Assembly (NCBI RefSeq): GCF_010093595.1
Contig: NW_022985438.1
Coordinates: forward strand, 2,910,786 to 2,974,785
DNA from: Mytilinidion resinicola
Taxonomy: Eukaryota > Ascomycota > Dothideomycetes > Mytilinidiales > Mytilinidiaceae
Reading direction: 5' to 3'
Length of the DNA: 64,000 bases
The notes under the pieces: model-generated
Seen by the model: the letters and a program-made list of their open reading frames with translations, nothing else
Told to the model about the DNA's origin: nothing
Database searches by the model: none
Made by a program: the position numbers and the translations under genes
Shown: piece by piece, positions 44,811-55,919 of the stretch
Numbering within the stretch: position 1 is the first letter of the stretch
Layout of the letters: every line of letters starts with the position of its first letter

Positions 44811-46156
44811 ATGGTCAAGGTGCGAGTTGGCCCCCCTATAGGCCCTATACACCCTGCCTGAAGGGGCAATTTGTAAATATCCGGCTGACGCTAGGCCCAA
44901 AGCTTGAGCATACCGTCCGGAAGCCTTTAAATCGAGAGCCGCCGCTCGAAAAGCTCATCTCCAGGTACTGAACACCTCTGATATATCTCCATCTCCAGCC
45001 AGCCATCAATACGCATACCTCCAGAGAGACACCACGCTAACTTATGGCCAATCACGCAGTTTCATCACCGAAGAGGGCGGCTATGACCGGAACCATGGGT
45101 GAGTATTCCACCGGCGTCATCCTATCACCCGTCTAATACACTACCAGTCCGATCCCATATCTGGATGCCTCAACTCACCGCGTCGCCATCTACGGCGCCG
45201 TTACTCAGCAAGAATTCTCCATCGGCCAGCTCTCCTCACTTCCCCAGCACACCGTAATCTGCGCCCTCCAATGCGCCGGCAACCGCCGCCACACGATGCG
45301 CACCAAGCTCAAGGAAGTCAACGGCATCGACTGGTTCGACGGCGCCGTGATGAACTGCCGCTGGCGCGGCCCCCGCCTGCGCGACGTCCTGCTGCGCTCC
45401 GGCATGGACCTCCCGCGCGAGAAGTGGAAGGACGCCCACGTCGCCTTCGCCTGCTTCCAGACGCCCTGCCAGGACGACGAGTACTACGGCGGCAGCATCC
45501 CGCTCGAAAGAGCCATGCAAGAGGACGCCGACGTGATTCTCGCGCTGGAGATGAACGGGCGGCCCCTGACGCCGAACCACGGCTTCCCTGTGCGCGTCGT
45601 CACGCCGGGCATTGCGGGCGCGAGGTCGGTCAAGTGGCTGGACCGGATTACGGTACAGCTGTGTGAGTCGTCGAACTTTTACCAGCAGCGTGATTATAAG
45701 ATTCTGCCGGAGGAGGCGGACTGCGTTGAGAAAGCTAAGGAGTGGTGGGACAAGTGTCCGTCGATTGTGGATATGCCTGTTAACTCTGTCATTGCGGTGC
45801 CAGCCTCTGAGAGCACGGTGAAACGTGATGAGAATGGAGTGGTCTATGTTAAGGGGTATGCACTTCCGAGCGGACAGGACGGCCCTGTGACGCAAGTTGA
45901 GGTCAGCGCGGATGGCGGCAAGACTTGGGTGCTGGCAGAGTTAGCCCAAGCCGAGTCTCCGGAAAAAGGGGTGAGCTTGAAATGGTCGTGGACGCTGTGG
46001 CAAGCGAAGGTGAAGCCGGAACCTGGCACAGGAAAGAAGTTTTTGAGTCGGGCTATGGATAAGGGTGGCAATGTGCAAGCGCCGTGTCCGAAGTGGAACT
46101 TGAGGGGAGTTTCCTACAACGGCTATGGTGAGTCGGAGAATGTTGAAGTCATATGA
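44811..46156 (+). CDS. Sulfite oxidase-type molybdopterin enzyme
   Basis: Mo-cofactor oxidoreductase of the sulfite oxidase/nitrate reductase fold, most likely oxidising sulfite to sulfate. Proposed exons: 44811-44819 (MVK only), 44903-44964, 45060-45098 and 45148-46156, 372 residues. Exons 2-4 are firm because they restore RKPLNREPPLEKLIS-SFITEEGGYDRNHG-PIPYLD, the family's usual N-terminus. The 9-nt first exon is an inference: no in-frame ATG precedes exon 2, and this joining keeps phase with a CTGAC branch site. The Mo-ligand cysteine is in ICALQCAGNRR. The C-terminal dimerisation domain is present (VKGYALPSGQDGPVTQVEVSADGG). There is no haem b5 domain, so the electron acceptor is unknown, as in plant-type enzymes. 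Confidence 0.87.
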
Positions 46157-46833
46157 CCTTCTTGTCGTCTCTTTTAGCTGCATTTGCATTTTCGAATAGG
46201 TTAAGTAACTTGAAGCTTGTCAAGCGGTATGTCATCATTGGTATCCAATCTTTCAATGGCTCTCCCTTTATGATGACATTGCTAAGAACAAGCTACCTCC
46301 AAACTGGTTTCGATACCAAGCGGCAAATGTAAAGAGTGCGCTTGGTTTTTCAGATTTCATTGTCATCTCACAAGATTGGTGATGCTCATATCATCTCTTA
46401 AAGATCTTAAAAAGCAAAAAGAAAACTCCCCATCGCGAGTCGAACTTAGGCTTGGCGACGGGCCCAAAAAGAATATTCACGGAGCAAAAGTTCGTCGGGC
46501 CGAGCCCTGCACTACATCTTTGTCGTGTGGAGGTCGTGTTACACCAGAGGCTGGATTCCAACCCAGCCATCGAGGCGACTTACGTGGTGCCCCCGGACGG
46601 GCACCGATGGCGCTATGGAGGAGCCAAGGAATTTTACTAACTATATACCTAGGTTGATTGATTCCAGTCACGTTCGCCTGCTGAATCACACATCACGTTC
46701 ATCTGCTAAATCACACAACACGTTTACCTGCTAAATCGCGTTCACCTGTTTAATTTGTAAAGGTGCGCCGAGATGCACGCACATGCTCTATGTCTCTATT
46801 TTTCTATCTTGATGGCATCTATATGTATTTACG
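46157..46833. other. Convergent intergenic region with minisatellite
   Basis: Between the 3' ends of the sulfite oxidase gene and the minus-strand antiporter gene. It contains the ~25-bp repeats at 46668-46754. No gene or RNA that I can support. Confidence 0.5.
46668..46754. repeat. Degenerate ~25-bp tandem repeat
   Basis: Successive units beginning TCACGTTCGCCTGCTGAATC, TCACGTTCATCTGCTAAATC, ACACGTTTACCTGCTAAATC and a partial GCGTTCACCTGTTTAAT. About 3.5 imperfect copies. Confidence 0.8.
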
Positions 46834-48605
46834 TCAGCTCTTTTCGGTCGTTATGACGTCCGTTGCAATCTCTTTTCCGCCAGCGCCTCCGGCTTGCTCC
46901 TCCAAGGCCTCAACGGCATGATTTTCCTCAATTCTATCTTCGTCCCCCGCCATACCAGCTCCTTCAGTTTTCACCTCCGCCTCCGCCACCCCTCCACCAC
47001 TCCTCTCATCCTTCACCCTCTTCTTCTCAGCCTTAGCTTTGTCCTCTCTCTCCTTCCTCGCCCGCCTCCACCGCGGCCCATACCGCATCAACACCAAGTT
47101 CGCCGGCGTGTACGCCAAAAACACGAGCGCAAAAAAAGTATACGTCCACCCATTCCCTATCTTCCCGAGCATCGGAATCACAATCGCGCTCGCGGCCGCG
47201 CCCAACGAGCACCTCACCAAATTATTCGCCGCCGTCGCCGTCGCCGGCTGGCCCGGCCACGTATCCACCATCAAGATACTCATACACTGGTTCGTGGCAT
47301 TGAGCGTCCAGCCCAAGAAGAAGACCAGCACGAGCGGCACGGCGAGGTTCGCCTCGGCCTCGAGCGCCCAGCCGTACGCGATGACGACGAAGCCGCCGAG
47401 CACCTGCAGCGGCAGCGCGATCTGCAAGCGGGCCGTCTCAATGGGGAAGCCCGACAGGTCCTGCTGGCGGTTACGCGTGACGGGAAAGTTGAGTGCGCGC
47501 GCGTGGCGGCGGTAGTTCCAGTCGACGAGCTTGCCGGTGCTGAAGGCGGACACGAGGGTGCCGACGCTCATGGGCAGGAAGACGAAGCCCAGCTCGAGGT
47601 CGGAGAAGTGGTAGAGGCGCGAGTACTGCGACGGGATGCCGACGTTGATGGCGTAGAAGTTCATGAGCCCGAAGCCGACGGTGAAGAGGATCAGGGCGGA
47701 TTCGCGGTCCGCGAGGATGCGCAGCGTGCCGAGGGGGTTGGGGACGCTCAGGCGGTAGTTCTCGCGGACGTAGGCAAGCTGGACCGGGTCGATGGGCGTG
47801 TTGGTGCGCTGGCGCGACTTCTCGCGCAGGTGGCCGGTGATGGATTGGTTGATTTTGGGAGGGGGCACGCTGCCGTCGCCGACGACTTTGCGGCAGGTTT
47901 CTGGGAAGAAGAGGAGGAGGGGGATGGCGTAGACGGCGGCGAAGATGGTCAGGAACCAGAAGATGGAGCGCCAGCCTAGGTACTGGCTGAGTACACCCCC
48001 TAGGATGGGGGCCAGAGATGGTCCTAGGACGTTGGGCAGAGAGGACCAAGCCACATACATGCCTCGCTCAGAAGACGTGACGACATCGCCTACGCAACCA
48101 ATTGCTAGAGCTACGGTTCCGCTACTACCAGCGCTTTGGAGTGCGCGGAGAATCATGAGGGCCACGTAGTTGTGTTGAAGTGCCAGTCCAATGTTTGCAA
48201 CGATGTAGATGGAGAAGCAGGCCATGTATGCTGGTCTGCGTCCCGCGCCGTCGGAGAAGCCAGCAATCATCGTTGGTGCTATGCCTTGGATAATCTAGAA
48301 AGAAATCAGTACTAGCATTGGCTTCTTTGTTTCATATGTCCCCAACATACCATGTACGTGGTGATAGTCAAATTGATCAGTGAGTTGCTGACGTCCATAT
48401 CTTTGGCAATGGAATTCAGAGCAGGCAGATAAATCTGTGCCGACATTGGCGAGAAGAATGCCCCGAGGGACGCTGTTAGAATTAAGATTTTCTTCTGCTT
48501 GTGCGTGAAGATTGAGTATGCCGGTCCAGTGGCTTCTGGCTGTGAACTCGCCGGTTCAGCAGCAGGATCCTGAGCGGTAACATTTTCTGGTGCAGGGGAT
48601 GCCAT
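46834..48605 (-). CDS. MFS drug:H+ antiporter, DHA1/Qdr-like
   Basis: Twelve-helix efflux carrier of the DHA1 group. Exons on the minus strand are 48605-48351 and 48294-46834, with a 56-bp intron joining ITTYM to IIQGIAP; product 571 residues. The N-terminus is cytosolic and hydrophilic. The first helix holds SLGAFFSPMSAQIYLPALNSIA, which is characteristic of the Qdr/Aqr1-like DHA1 branch. The loop 2-3 motif is FSDGAGRRPAYMACF, and the antiporter motif C appears as NVLGPSLAPILGG in helix 5, followed by YLGWRSIFWFL. The C-terminal ~90 residues are charged (Lys/Glu/Gly) and cytosolic. Substrate unknown; drugs, monocarboxylic acids or polyamines are typical. Confidence 0.9.
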
Positions 48606-49485
48606 AAGTCAAAGAATGCCGCTGAGATAGAAAAAGGTACGTTTTGTTGTGGAACGAGAAGAAAAGAAGTACATGATATTGCTCTAACAAATGGTACCTC
48701 GGAGTCGGAGTCTCGTGACCACTCGGTGTGGTGGAGTTAGCGCGACGGAATTAAGACGCCAAAAATCGCCAGTTCAGACGGACTAGCGGCATGAAACCAT
48801 TGGCGAATCAAACCCGTACGCTCGCTTGCCACTGCATGAGTGGCCTCATAGTATTTTCAGCAGTCCGAAAAGGAGAGAAGTTCGACTTTTTGGACAATCA
48901 GTAAACTCGCGAGGCTACCCCAGACAGCGTCAAAACGGTGTATACAGTATCCGCTGACCCTGGTTTCTCTCAGTACGTTGAAGCCCCACAAACAGTGGCA
49001 GCAAAGTGTACAGTGCCTTTTCATAGAGATCCGTACACTCGTCTACCACTGCATGAGAGGCCTCAAAATATTTTCAGCGCTCCAAAACAGAGACAAGTTC
49101 CACTTTTTAGACAATCAGGAAACTCGCGAGGCCACCTCAGACAGTGTCAACGGGGTGTACACAGATTGGAATTGTATCCGCTGTTTCTGTTTATTAGTAC
49201 GTTGGAGCCCCACGGACAGTGGCAGGAAGGTGTACGGATATGTATGGCGAGGCACTGTATATCGAGCAATTGAGGGGCATAAAATACACGAATAAGTCCA
49301 TATTGGATCTTCAGCTTCATATTGAAGCTGATATGCATAAGGCACCTATGTAAGCCTCCTAACATCGTCAGAAGCTCGCCAGAACTGCCACAAAGCATGA
49401 AACATCTTTTTAGCTGAGGCCACTCAAACACTGGCAAAGACCCGGCAAAGTACCCCCCAAGCAAACCCAATACAGCATCCGTTGC
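48606..49485. other. Intergenic region containing a tandem duplication
   Basis: Upstream of the antiporter gene and downstream of the minus-strand gene at 49486. Contains two diverged ~200-bp direct repeats (48814-49011 and 49031-49235). No intact gene. Confidence 0.55.
48814..49235. repeat. Two diverged ~200-bp direct repeats
   Basis: Copy 1 at 48814-49011 and copy 2 at 49031-49235 share long stretches in the same order: CCACTGCATGAG, GGCCTCA, TATTTTCAGC, TTTTTNGACAATCAG, AAACTCGCGAGGC, CAGACAG, AGTACGTTG, AGCCCCAC and ACAGTGGCAG. Copy 2 carries a small internal insertion. Similarity looks like roughly 75-80 percent by eye. Confidence 0.82.
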
Positions 49486-50802
49486 CTAATCTTCATAGAA
49501 TGAGTCGTCGTCGTCGTCTGGCAGAGGTTCTTCCGCCAGTGCTGCCATTTCGCGCATTTGCTCCTCTTCGGAGAGGCGAGCGGGAGGGGGGGTAGCAGGA
49601 CGTGGAGGAGGGGGTGTGGCGGGACGCGGAGGGACGACATCAGACGCAGTGGCCCTGGGAGCATGCGTCGAAGGGCCCGAAGTAGAAGTAGAAGCTCCGA
49701 AGATGGAGCCAACGCCAGCCCGATTTACCGCCTTTCTCTCCTTCCTCGCCTTCGCCATGGCCATTTCCCGCCGCTTCTTCTCCTCGTTCTTCTTCTTCTT
49801 GGCCTCGATCTCCAGCTGGTCGGCGACGTGTTGCGCAGCCTCCGCAGCCAGGCGGCGGCACCTCTCGCCCAGGATGTAGGCGCGGACCATGTGGTCTGGA
49901 AGGAGGCCGATTGATGATGGAACATACGACGCTTCGAACCAGATAGCGTCCGGAAGCTCTCCCAAGTCGACGGATATGGCTGCCGGTGGTGGTCCTAACG
50001 GCAAGGCGATCTGGATCGGAGCAGGAAGTTGAACCTGCTGGATGGTAGGCTGAGGTTGCGGGGGAGGGTAGGATGTGGCACCAGGACCAGCAGAGGTGTC
50101 AAGTTGCGGCACGATCGGGAAGGTGTCTGGGGCTCGTTTGGACGATGGCTCTAAATCAGGCTCATTGATGGCAGGCTCTGGCGAACGGTGTGCTGGAATC
50201 AAGGCGCGCTTGACGATGGCAGGAGCTGGTGGACGCGGACCCGGTCTGGCGCGAAATTGGAAGCGCACTCCACCACGCCAGCCACTTGTCTCGTTACCCT
50301 CCAGGTAGGGGACCCACTGTCCAAAGTAGCCGTCAGCCGTCTCGCCATATCCCTCCGTATTGAAGCCGAAGTCTTCATCAATCCATTGGTAGCCATTCCA
50401 GCAACGGATCTTGTTTCGCGATGTGATGAACGGACGATGGTTTCTGTCGCCAGGGATTTGACCGTCTATATCATAGAGCTCCGGGTGCGTAAATGGGTGC
50501 GTCTTCATGAACTGGGGGTCCTCCAACTCAGCCAACTCCTGGATCGTAGGCGGTGTGGCGGCGTACGGCTTTGGAGGAGGTGGAGAAGACAGCGGCTTGC
50601 GCGTCGGCTTCAGCCTAGGCTTTGGCGTAGGCGCTACCGCAGGCTTTGATTCAGCCTCAGAGACAGTGTTGTTGGCGGAAATGGAAAGCGAGACGAAGTA
50701 AGCGGTGATGGCGAGGATCAGAATGAAAAGAAACATCGTGGCCTGTACTTTGAGAACGACGAGGCCGATGATGAGGACAAGGAGCCAGCCTATGGGGTCC
50801 AT
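49486..50802 (-). CDS. Unrecognised membrane protein with disordered tail
   Basis: The frame is open to 51270, but the first ~156 residues are Ser/Pro/His-rich and not protein-like. The ATG at 50802 starts directly at two hydrophobic segments (MDPIGWLLVLIIGLVVLKV and MFLFILILAITAYFVSLS), a natural membrane-protein start. The 438-residue product then has a proline-rich linker and a conserved-looking soluble block at about residues 80-180 (FTHPELYDIDGQIPGDRNH, RCWNGYQWIDEDFGF, FGQWVPYLEGNE). A Pro-rich stretch follows, then a helical Lys/Glu-rich coiled coil (KKKKNEEKKRREMAMAKARK) and an acidic end. I do not recognise the family. It is probably an endomembrane protein with a cytosolic tail. Confidence 0.62.
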   Translation of the reverse strand: MDPIGWLLVLIIGLVVLKVQATMFLFILILAITAYFVSLSISANNTVSEAESKPAVAPTPKPRLKPTRKPLSSPPPPKPYAATPPTIQELAELEDPQFMKTHPFTHPELYDIDGQIPGDRNHRPFITSRNKIRCWNGYQWIDEDFGFNTEGYGETADGYFGQWVPYLEGNETSGWRGGVRFQFRARPGPRPPAPAIVKRALIPAHRSPEPAINEPDLEPSSKRAPDTFPIVPQLDTSAGPGATSYPPPQPQPTIQQVQLPAPIQIALPLGPPPAAISVDLGELPDAIWFEASYVPSSIGLLPDHMVRAYILGERCRRLAAEAAQHVADQLEIEAKKKKNEEKKRREMAMAKARKERKAVNRAGVGSIFGASTSTSGPSTHAPRATASDVVPPRPATPPPPRPATPPPARLSEEEQMREMAALAEEPLPDDDDDSFYED

Positions 50803-51598
50803 TCTGAGAGCGGTCGTGTTTGAGGTGATGGTGTCGCGGAAGTGGGTGTGACGATGGTGAGGAGAGGAAGAGTCGTGTTGCGGAGGTGGATTTGATGATG
50901 TTGAGGAGAGGATGAGCAGTGGCGCGACCTGATGGCTTATATGTTTTCGGTGACAATAGAATCCGCTGAATAGGCGTACTATTGTTGGTGAATGAATACG
51001 ACTGAATGGCAGGAAGAAGCGGGGGAGGTGAACGGCTGAAGACGGATGGTAGACGGCAACGCGAGGAAGTGAGGAGGAATGGAGCCGACGCGAGTAGGTG
51101 AAGGTGAGGAGGAATTGAGCCGGCGCGAGCAGGTGAAGGTGAGGTGAAAGGAGGCGGGCGTGAAGCTGCACAGGCCGGGGAGAGGATGGATTCACTGGTG
51201 AATATAACACCTTATTGTTCGGTCGTGAAGAGGAGTTTCGAAAGAGCATCTTCTTCAGGGAGACATCCATACGGCAACCACTGGATCGCTTGACTGGCAG
51301 CCATTACACCGCTTAGAAGCACGCCTACAGCTTCGAGACTTGTTCAAAACGTCATCCCCTGGGCTTCAGGAATTGGGCACGATCTGTGGTCCATGCACGT
51401 GACTGTCCAATTCATCCCACACTCACCATTCTAATTGCGGTTGCTTTGAACTTGAGGCTATAATACCGATCGTTACTGGCTACACTCTATATCATGAGGC
51501 TCGTATGTGAGGATTGGGGACCTACGTGACTGTGCGAGATGCCACTGGGTCTACTACTAAAAACAGCCTGCTATGTCGCTCCGGGGCCGATGCAAATC
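50803..51598. other. Intergenic region, no gene seen
   Basis: About 800 bp between two minus-strand genes. It carries the promoter of the membrane protein gene and a C/T-rich leader on the minus strand. A short direct repeat (GAGGAGGAAT..GAGCCG..GCGAG..AGGTGAAGGTGAGG) occurs near 51069-51145. Confidence 0.5.
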
Positions 51599-53035
51599 TC
51601 ATCGCCGCATCCTGCTTTCGGCCCAAGTGCCCAGATCACCAAAATACGTCTCCGGGTCATCTCCTGACCAGTCTTGTAACGCAAACCACACAAAGCGTGC
51701 GTCTTGCCCTGCTTGAATTACGCGTTCATAGTCAGGTGCTTCATTGAACAGAACCTGGGTGAACGGTCAATTATGTTCCCATTAGTCTCTGAACCCAGAT
51801 CTCAGACATACCTTGAAGTAACAGTCAGCCCATTTCTTAAACTCCCTGCGATCCTCTTCGTCCGCACTATCAGGTGCTCTCGTGACGGCGGCCTTTGCGT
51901 CCGCGTCCACTACTAGATCGACCGTCACGGCCATCAAGGGGTCTGACAAAAGCGCAGGGAGGATACAGCCAGTCTCCCAGTCATACACAGATGTGACCCG
52001 CGGCGTGCCGTTCCAGTCCGTTGTGATGGACATATTGTGGATCCCGAAGTCGCCATGTTCAAGCACAAGCCTGTAAAAGCAACTATCTTCCGTGCCTGTA
52101 GGCATGATCTGTGGAACAAGGCGCAAAAGGGACTGCTTGGCTGCAAAAGTTTTTGGCCCGACCGTGTAATTATCACTGGGCCATCCGATTGCTTCGCCTA
52201 AGGTTTTGATGGTTGCTTGGATCTTGGACTCAAAGAGATGGATGCAGAACTCGCGGGTGGGAGCGACTGGGATGCTGAATGACGTGGGCTTTTGCTCAAG
52301 AAGGCGATCAAGTAACCACATGCTGCTAAATGCAAGCGGGGGGTTGAATTTGAAGAGGGATGCGCGAATGACCGCTGCCTGAACGAGGAGAAAAGTCTAC
52401 GATGTGTGTCGGTATCATATTGTGGATACATTAAGAAGGCTGCACACATACCTTTCCTTGCTCATCTAGGTCATCCCAGACCTCGTTGCCCCCCTCTGCT
52501 CTCTCGAATACCATTAAACGACGGCCTGCAAGATTCCGAGGAGGCTTGACTACAGGCCCACCGTGCTGCGTGGGGATGCGGTAGTAGAGCAGACGTGAGA
52601 CTAGAATACGGGGCTCTGAGCTTAAAAGCTGGTATGTTGCCGCTTCGAACTTGATCTCTGCGATTTGCACACCAATTGGGAGGCCATCGAATTCGGGCAT
52701 GTTGACGTCGCCGCGAGCCAGACGAGCGACGAGGTCTAGTCCGTCGTCAGTTTTCAGATGAAGGCCCTACGCGTGGCCAAAAAACAGCGTTCAGTAAATA
52801 TGAGATTGGAGGGCCAGCATTAAGAACGCACATAATTGTTGGCGCCCTTAAATATGAATGGGATATCGATGACATTTACTCTAAGGTTCCTTTCAATCTC
52901 CAGAATGAGAAGATTAACGTCCCAGACTCCATCAAACGGGTTCTTGCCATCATTAACGAGGGAAAGGAGCCCTTTGCCATCAAAAGGGCTGCCATCTGGC
53001 ATTGTAGGCCAATCATCTTTGATGTATTTGCTCAT
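51599..53035 (-). CDS. Aminoglycoside phosphotransferase (APH) family protein
   Basis: Kinase-fold protein of the fungal APH family (PF01636-like), which phosphorylates small molecules; substrates in fungi are mostly unknown. Exons on the minus strand: 53035-52832, 52766-52452, 52396-51812 and 51754-51599, 419 residues, introns 55-65 bp. The catalytic Brenner motif is LEHGDFGIHN, with Asp and Asn present; the metal-binding Asp is in VYDWETGCILP. The N-lobe has FKGANNYGLHLKTDDGLDLVARLARGD. The C-terminal exon ends with FVWFALQDWSGDDPETYFGDLGTWAESRM. The start MSKYIKDDWP was preferred over the in-frame ATG at 53113. Drug resistance should not be assumed. Confidence 0.83.
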
Positions 53036-53483
53036 GACGGGGAGACTGAGTGACGTTGCAAGGGAAGGCAGAAATTCATCGAGGAAATTGATAGGAAAGT
53101 TAGAACAATGCACACTTTTCCAGCCCCTAAAAATGCGCTGCTGCTGGTCACTTTTCGACTAATATAAGAAAGAAATAAAAGATAGGGGTTGAAGAGTGAT
53201 GGAAAGAATCTTGGAAAGATCCCTGGACGATGGGTGCTGCTTAGCTAATGCAATAGCTACTCCGATTGAGCGCCGAGAGCTTCAGGGTGCCTCTTCCTTC
53301 CAACAACAGCTGGACCAGTCGTCTCGAGTCACCTTCTGCATGTAGGTTCTTGGGGAGATGTTCGACATGCTCGACTTATCTTCTTTCCTTTTGTATAGTA
53401 TCTAGGCCGTTCTCTGTTCCGTAGCATAGAACGAAGCTTGATCCGCTCCAATTGACCTGTGGAATAGAGACACCCGCCATACA
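53036..53483. other. Divergent promoter region (APH-like / Ldh2-type genes)
   Basis: 448 bp between opposing start codons; no separate gene seen. Confidence 0.55.
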
Positions 53484-54602
53484 ATGCCCGCCCCGAACCC
53501 AAATTCGAACGAGCAAACCCAGAAAGTCCTTGTATCTGCCTTAGATGCCAAAGGCTTCGTTGAAAAGGTCCTGGTTGGTAATGGCGTCCCTCAAGAGAAT
53601 GCATCCATCGTCGCCAAATGCCTCGTAGAAGCCGATCTACGCGGCGTCGACACCCACGGCATTAACCGCATCCCCTCTTACATGGCACGCATACGACAAG
53701 GCGTCCTCGACCCTCAAGCTTCTCCCACCCTCCGCAAAATCACGCCCGTAGTCGCTCAGGTGGACGGACACAATGGCTTTGGGTTTCTCGCAGCACACCT
53801 GGGCATGTCTGCTGCGATAAATATGGCACAGGAGATGGGAATCGGCATGGTCTCGGTCAAGCACTCGAACCACTTTGGCATGTCAGCTTGGGTAGTACAG
53901 CAAGCACTAGACGCGGGTATGATGAGTCTCGTGTTCACGAACTCGTCTCCCGCGCTGCCAGTCTGGGGAGGCAAGGCCAAGCTCATGGGCGTGTCGCCGA
54001 TAGCTTGCGGTGCACCCGCGGGGAAGAACAAGCCGCTCATCTTAGATATGGCACCTAGTGTCGCAGCGCGCGGAAAGATCTACAAAGCGTTAAGGCGGGG
54101 GGAGAAGATACCGAAGGACTGGGCGTTAGATGCGGAGGGCAGACCCACAGACGATCCTGCCAGCGCGTTGGAGGGTGTAATGCTTCCAATGGGTGGGCCG
54201 AAAGGCTCGGCACTAGCTATTATGATGGACATGTTCTCTGGAGTGCTTTCTGGGAGCGCATTTGCTGGACATGTCACGAATCCCTACGATCCGTCGAAGC
54301 CGGCAGACGTGGGCCATTTCCTTGTCGCTATCAAACCGGATCTGTTTATGGATCTAGGGGCGTTCAAAGACCGCATGGACTACCTCTACAAAAGAGTCGT
54401 TGAGTCTGACAAGATGGCAGGAGTGGACAGAATCTATTTCCCGGGCGAAATCGAGCAACTGATGCAGGAGGACCGTCTCAAGAACGGAATTCCCTATGTC
54501 GACGCTGAAATCGAAGCTCTCAACATAGAGGCTCAAAAGGTGGGAGTCGAAAGCATCAAGTCCCGCAACGGCCCGATTGTCAATGAGAAAGCCCGCCTCT
54601 GA
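53484..54602 (+). CDS. Malate/L-lactate dehydrogenase-type oxidoreductase (Ldh2 family)
   Basis: NAD(P)-dependent 2-ketoacid reductase/dehydrogenase of the Ldh2 family (PF02615-like; bacterial YiaK/DlgD, malate and ureidoglycolate dehydrogenases). A single exon of 372 residues. Family blocks: EADLRGVDTHGINRIPSY, DGHNGFGFLAAHLGM, VSVKHSNHFGMSAWVVQQAL (with the conserved His), SSPALPVWGGKAKLMGVSP, LDMAPSVAARGKI, GRPTDDPASALEG and GPKGSALAIMMDMFSGVLSG. Length is normal. The substrate is uncertain: malate, ureidoglycolate, 2,3-diketogulonate and sulfolactate are all used by relatives. A sugar-porter gene follows on the same strand about 1.3 kb downstream. Confidence 0.9.
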   Translation: MPAPNPNSNEQTQKVLVSALDAKGFVEKVLVGNGVPQENASIVAKCLVEADLRGVDTHGINRIPSYMARIRQGVLDPQASPTLRKITPVVAQVDGHNGFGFLAAHLGMSAAINMAQEMGIGMVSVKHSNHFGMSAWVVQQALDAGMMSLVFTNSSPALPVWGGKAKLMGVSPIACGAPAGKNKPLILDMAPSVAARGKIYKALRRGEKIPKDWALDAEGRPTDDPASALEGVMLPMGGPKGSALAIMMDMFSGVLSGSAFAGHVTNPYDPSKPADVGHFLVAIKPDLFMDLGAFKDRMDYLYKRVVESDKMAGVDRIYFPGEIEQLMQEDRLKNGIPYVDAEIEALNIEAQKVGVESIKSRNGPIVNEKARL

Positions 54603-55919
54603 GCCAGTAGGTCGCGTGTCTACAATATCACTTGTTTTGCTGTGAAACTGGATTGATCCGCTTCTCAATAAGCAATACTATTTCTTATCTTCTGTCTACG
54701 GCGATTGATTCCTAAATCTTCCGCCTAGGGAGTAAAATTCTTACTCTGTCATTCGAAGAAGGCAACTAGTCCGACTGTGTTATACCTACTGTACCAACGT
54801 ATGCAGCTAGGAGTGTCTCGTCGCCTTTGCCTCGAGACGCGGCTTTGTCTTGGCAGCGGGATAGAAAAGAGAGAACGATGAGATGCCTGAGAGTACAACA
54901 AAGGACGCCACTTCTACAGCGAGGATCTAGTTTTCTATCTGGATTAATCTCAAAAGTATATTATCCTCTGTATTCTTTTCCATCAATATCTTGTCTGTTT
55001 TGCTCAAAAAACAAAAACGTACGCCAAAATGGAGTAAGCATAATGATACCCTATAAACTGTACAAGAAATTAGCACATCTCGAATTCTTGGTCGGTTGCG
55101 CGCATGAACCGTACGAGTAGTAACCAAGGTTGCCAAGTTGACTAGTGAGAAGCACGCAGTTCTAGAACCTGTAAGTGTGTTTAGTCTCATAAAATCTTTC
55201 ACAGTTAGTGTATATCTCAGATCTCGGTTGACCTCGTGTAGGACTACTCCGAACAGCGTCGGCGAAATGATTCTCACGCCGAGGGATTCACCGTCGTCAT
55301 TCTGGGCAAACCTTGGAGGTGCACGCCAAGTAGAAAGGAAGCGGGGAAGTTTTACACCCTGGAGGCTTCCCACCAACGGCAGTCTATGTCCCACGTCCTC
55401 CACACCACAAGGCTGGGTTAGAGGTGATCTTACTCAATATATATCGGCCATTCCGACGACGCCAAGTAGTTCATTAAGCATGCCCAGGAAACTGCTGTGA
55501 ATGCTTGCCAGGCTTCGACCCCGTTCTTGTGCTCGGTGCTGCAACCCATACCGCCACTCTAACCTTCACCACGATCCATTCCTTGTACACCGGGCGAGTT
55601 GCACTGCACTCCACGCTCATTCCATGGCAGCAGCCGTGTCGCTCCCCGCATGGAGTACTGTTTACCGGTGTCTGGTTCAACTGTTGCGGAAATTCATGGG
55701 ATGGCAGCACAGTCCGGTGCTTGGCCAGTGGATAGCATAAAAAACACGGCAGAGATGCTTGCAATTGTGTCCCACTGTGCAACCCGAGTCCCGCGTGATC
55801 AATTCGCTTTGGGGGATTTTGTTACATACCCCTCATTCGCCGCACCTCACTCTACAACCACCGTCTCATCGTAGAGCTAGCTTCGATCAAAGCCTCCCAA
55901 ACTCTACCATACCGTTGAG
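54603..55919. other. Intergenic region, no gene seen
   Basis: 1.3 kb between the Ldh2-type gene and the sugar porter gene on the same strand. Short frames without domains; carries the porter promoter. Confidence 0.5.

Noticed and set aside
46425..46610. tRNA-like T-loop pieces and a GGCTGG/CCAGCC hairpin
   Set aside because: No acceptor stem or D arm can be paired with them, so no cloverleaf forms.
46894..47979. 361-codon plus-strand frame
   Set aside because: Antisense to the DHA1 antiporter; Glu/Asp/Arg-rich mirror of its codons.
50803..51270. N-terminal extension of the membrane protein gene
   Set aside because: About 156 Ser/Pro/His-rich residues that look like translated leader; the ATG at 50802 directly precedes the membrane segments.
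51599..53035. Antibiotic-resistance determinant
   Set aside because: The protein has the APH fold, but fungal members are widespread with unknown substrates, so a resistance role is not supported.
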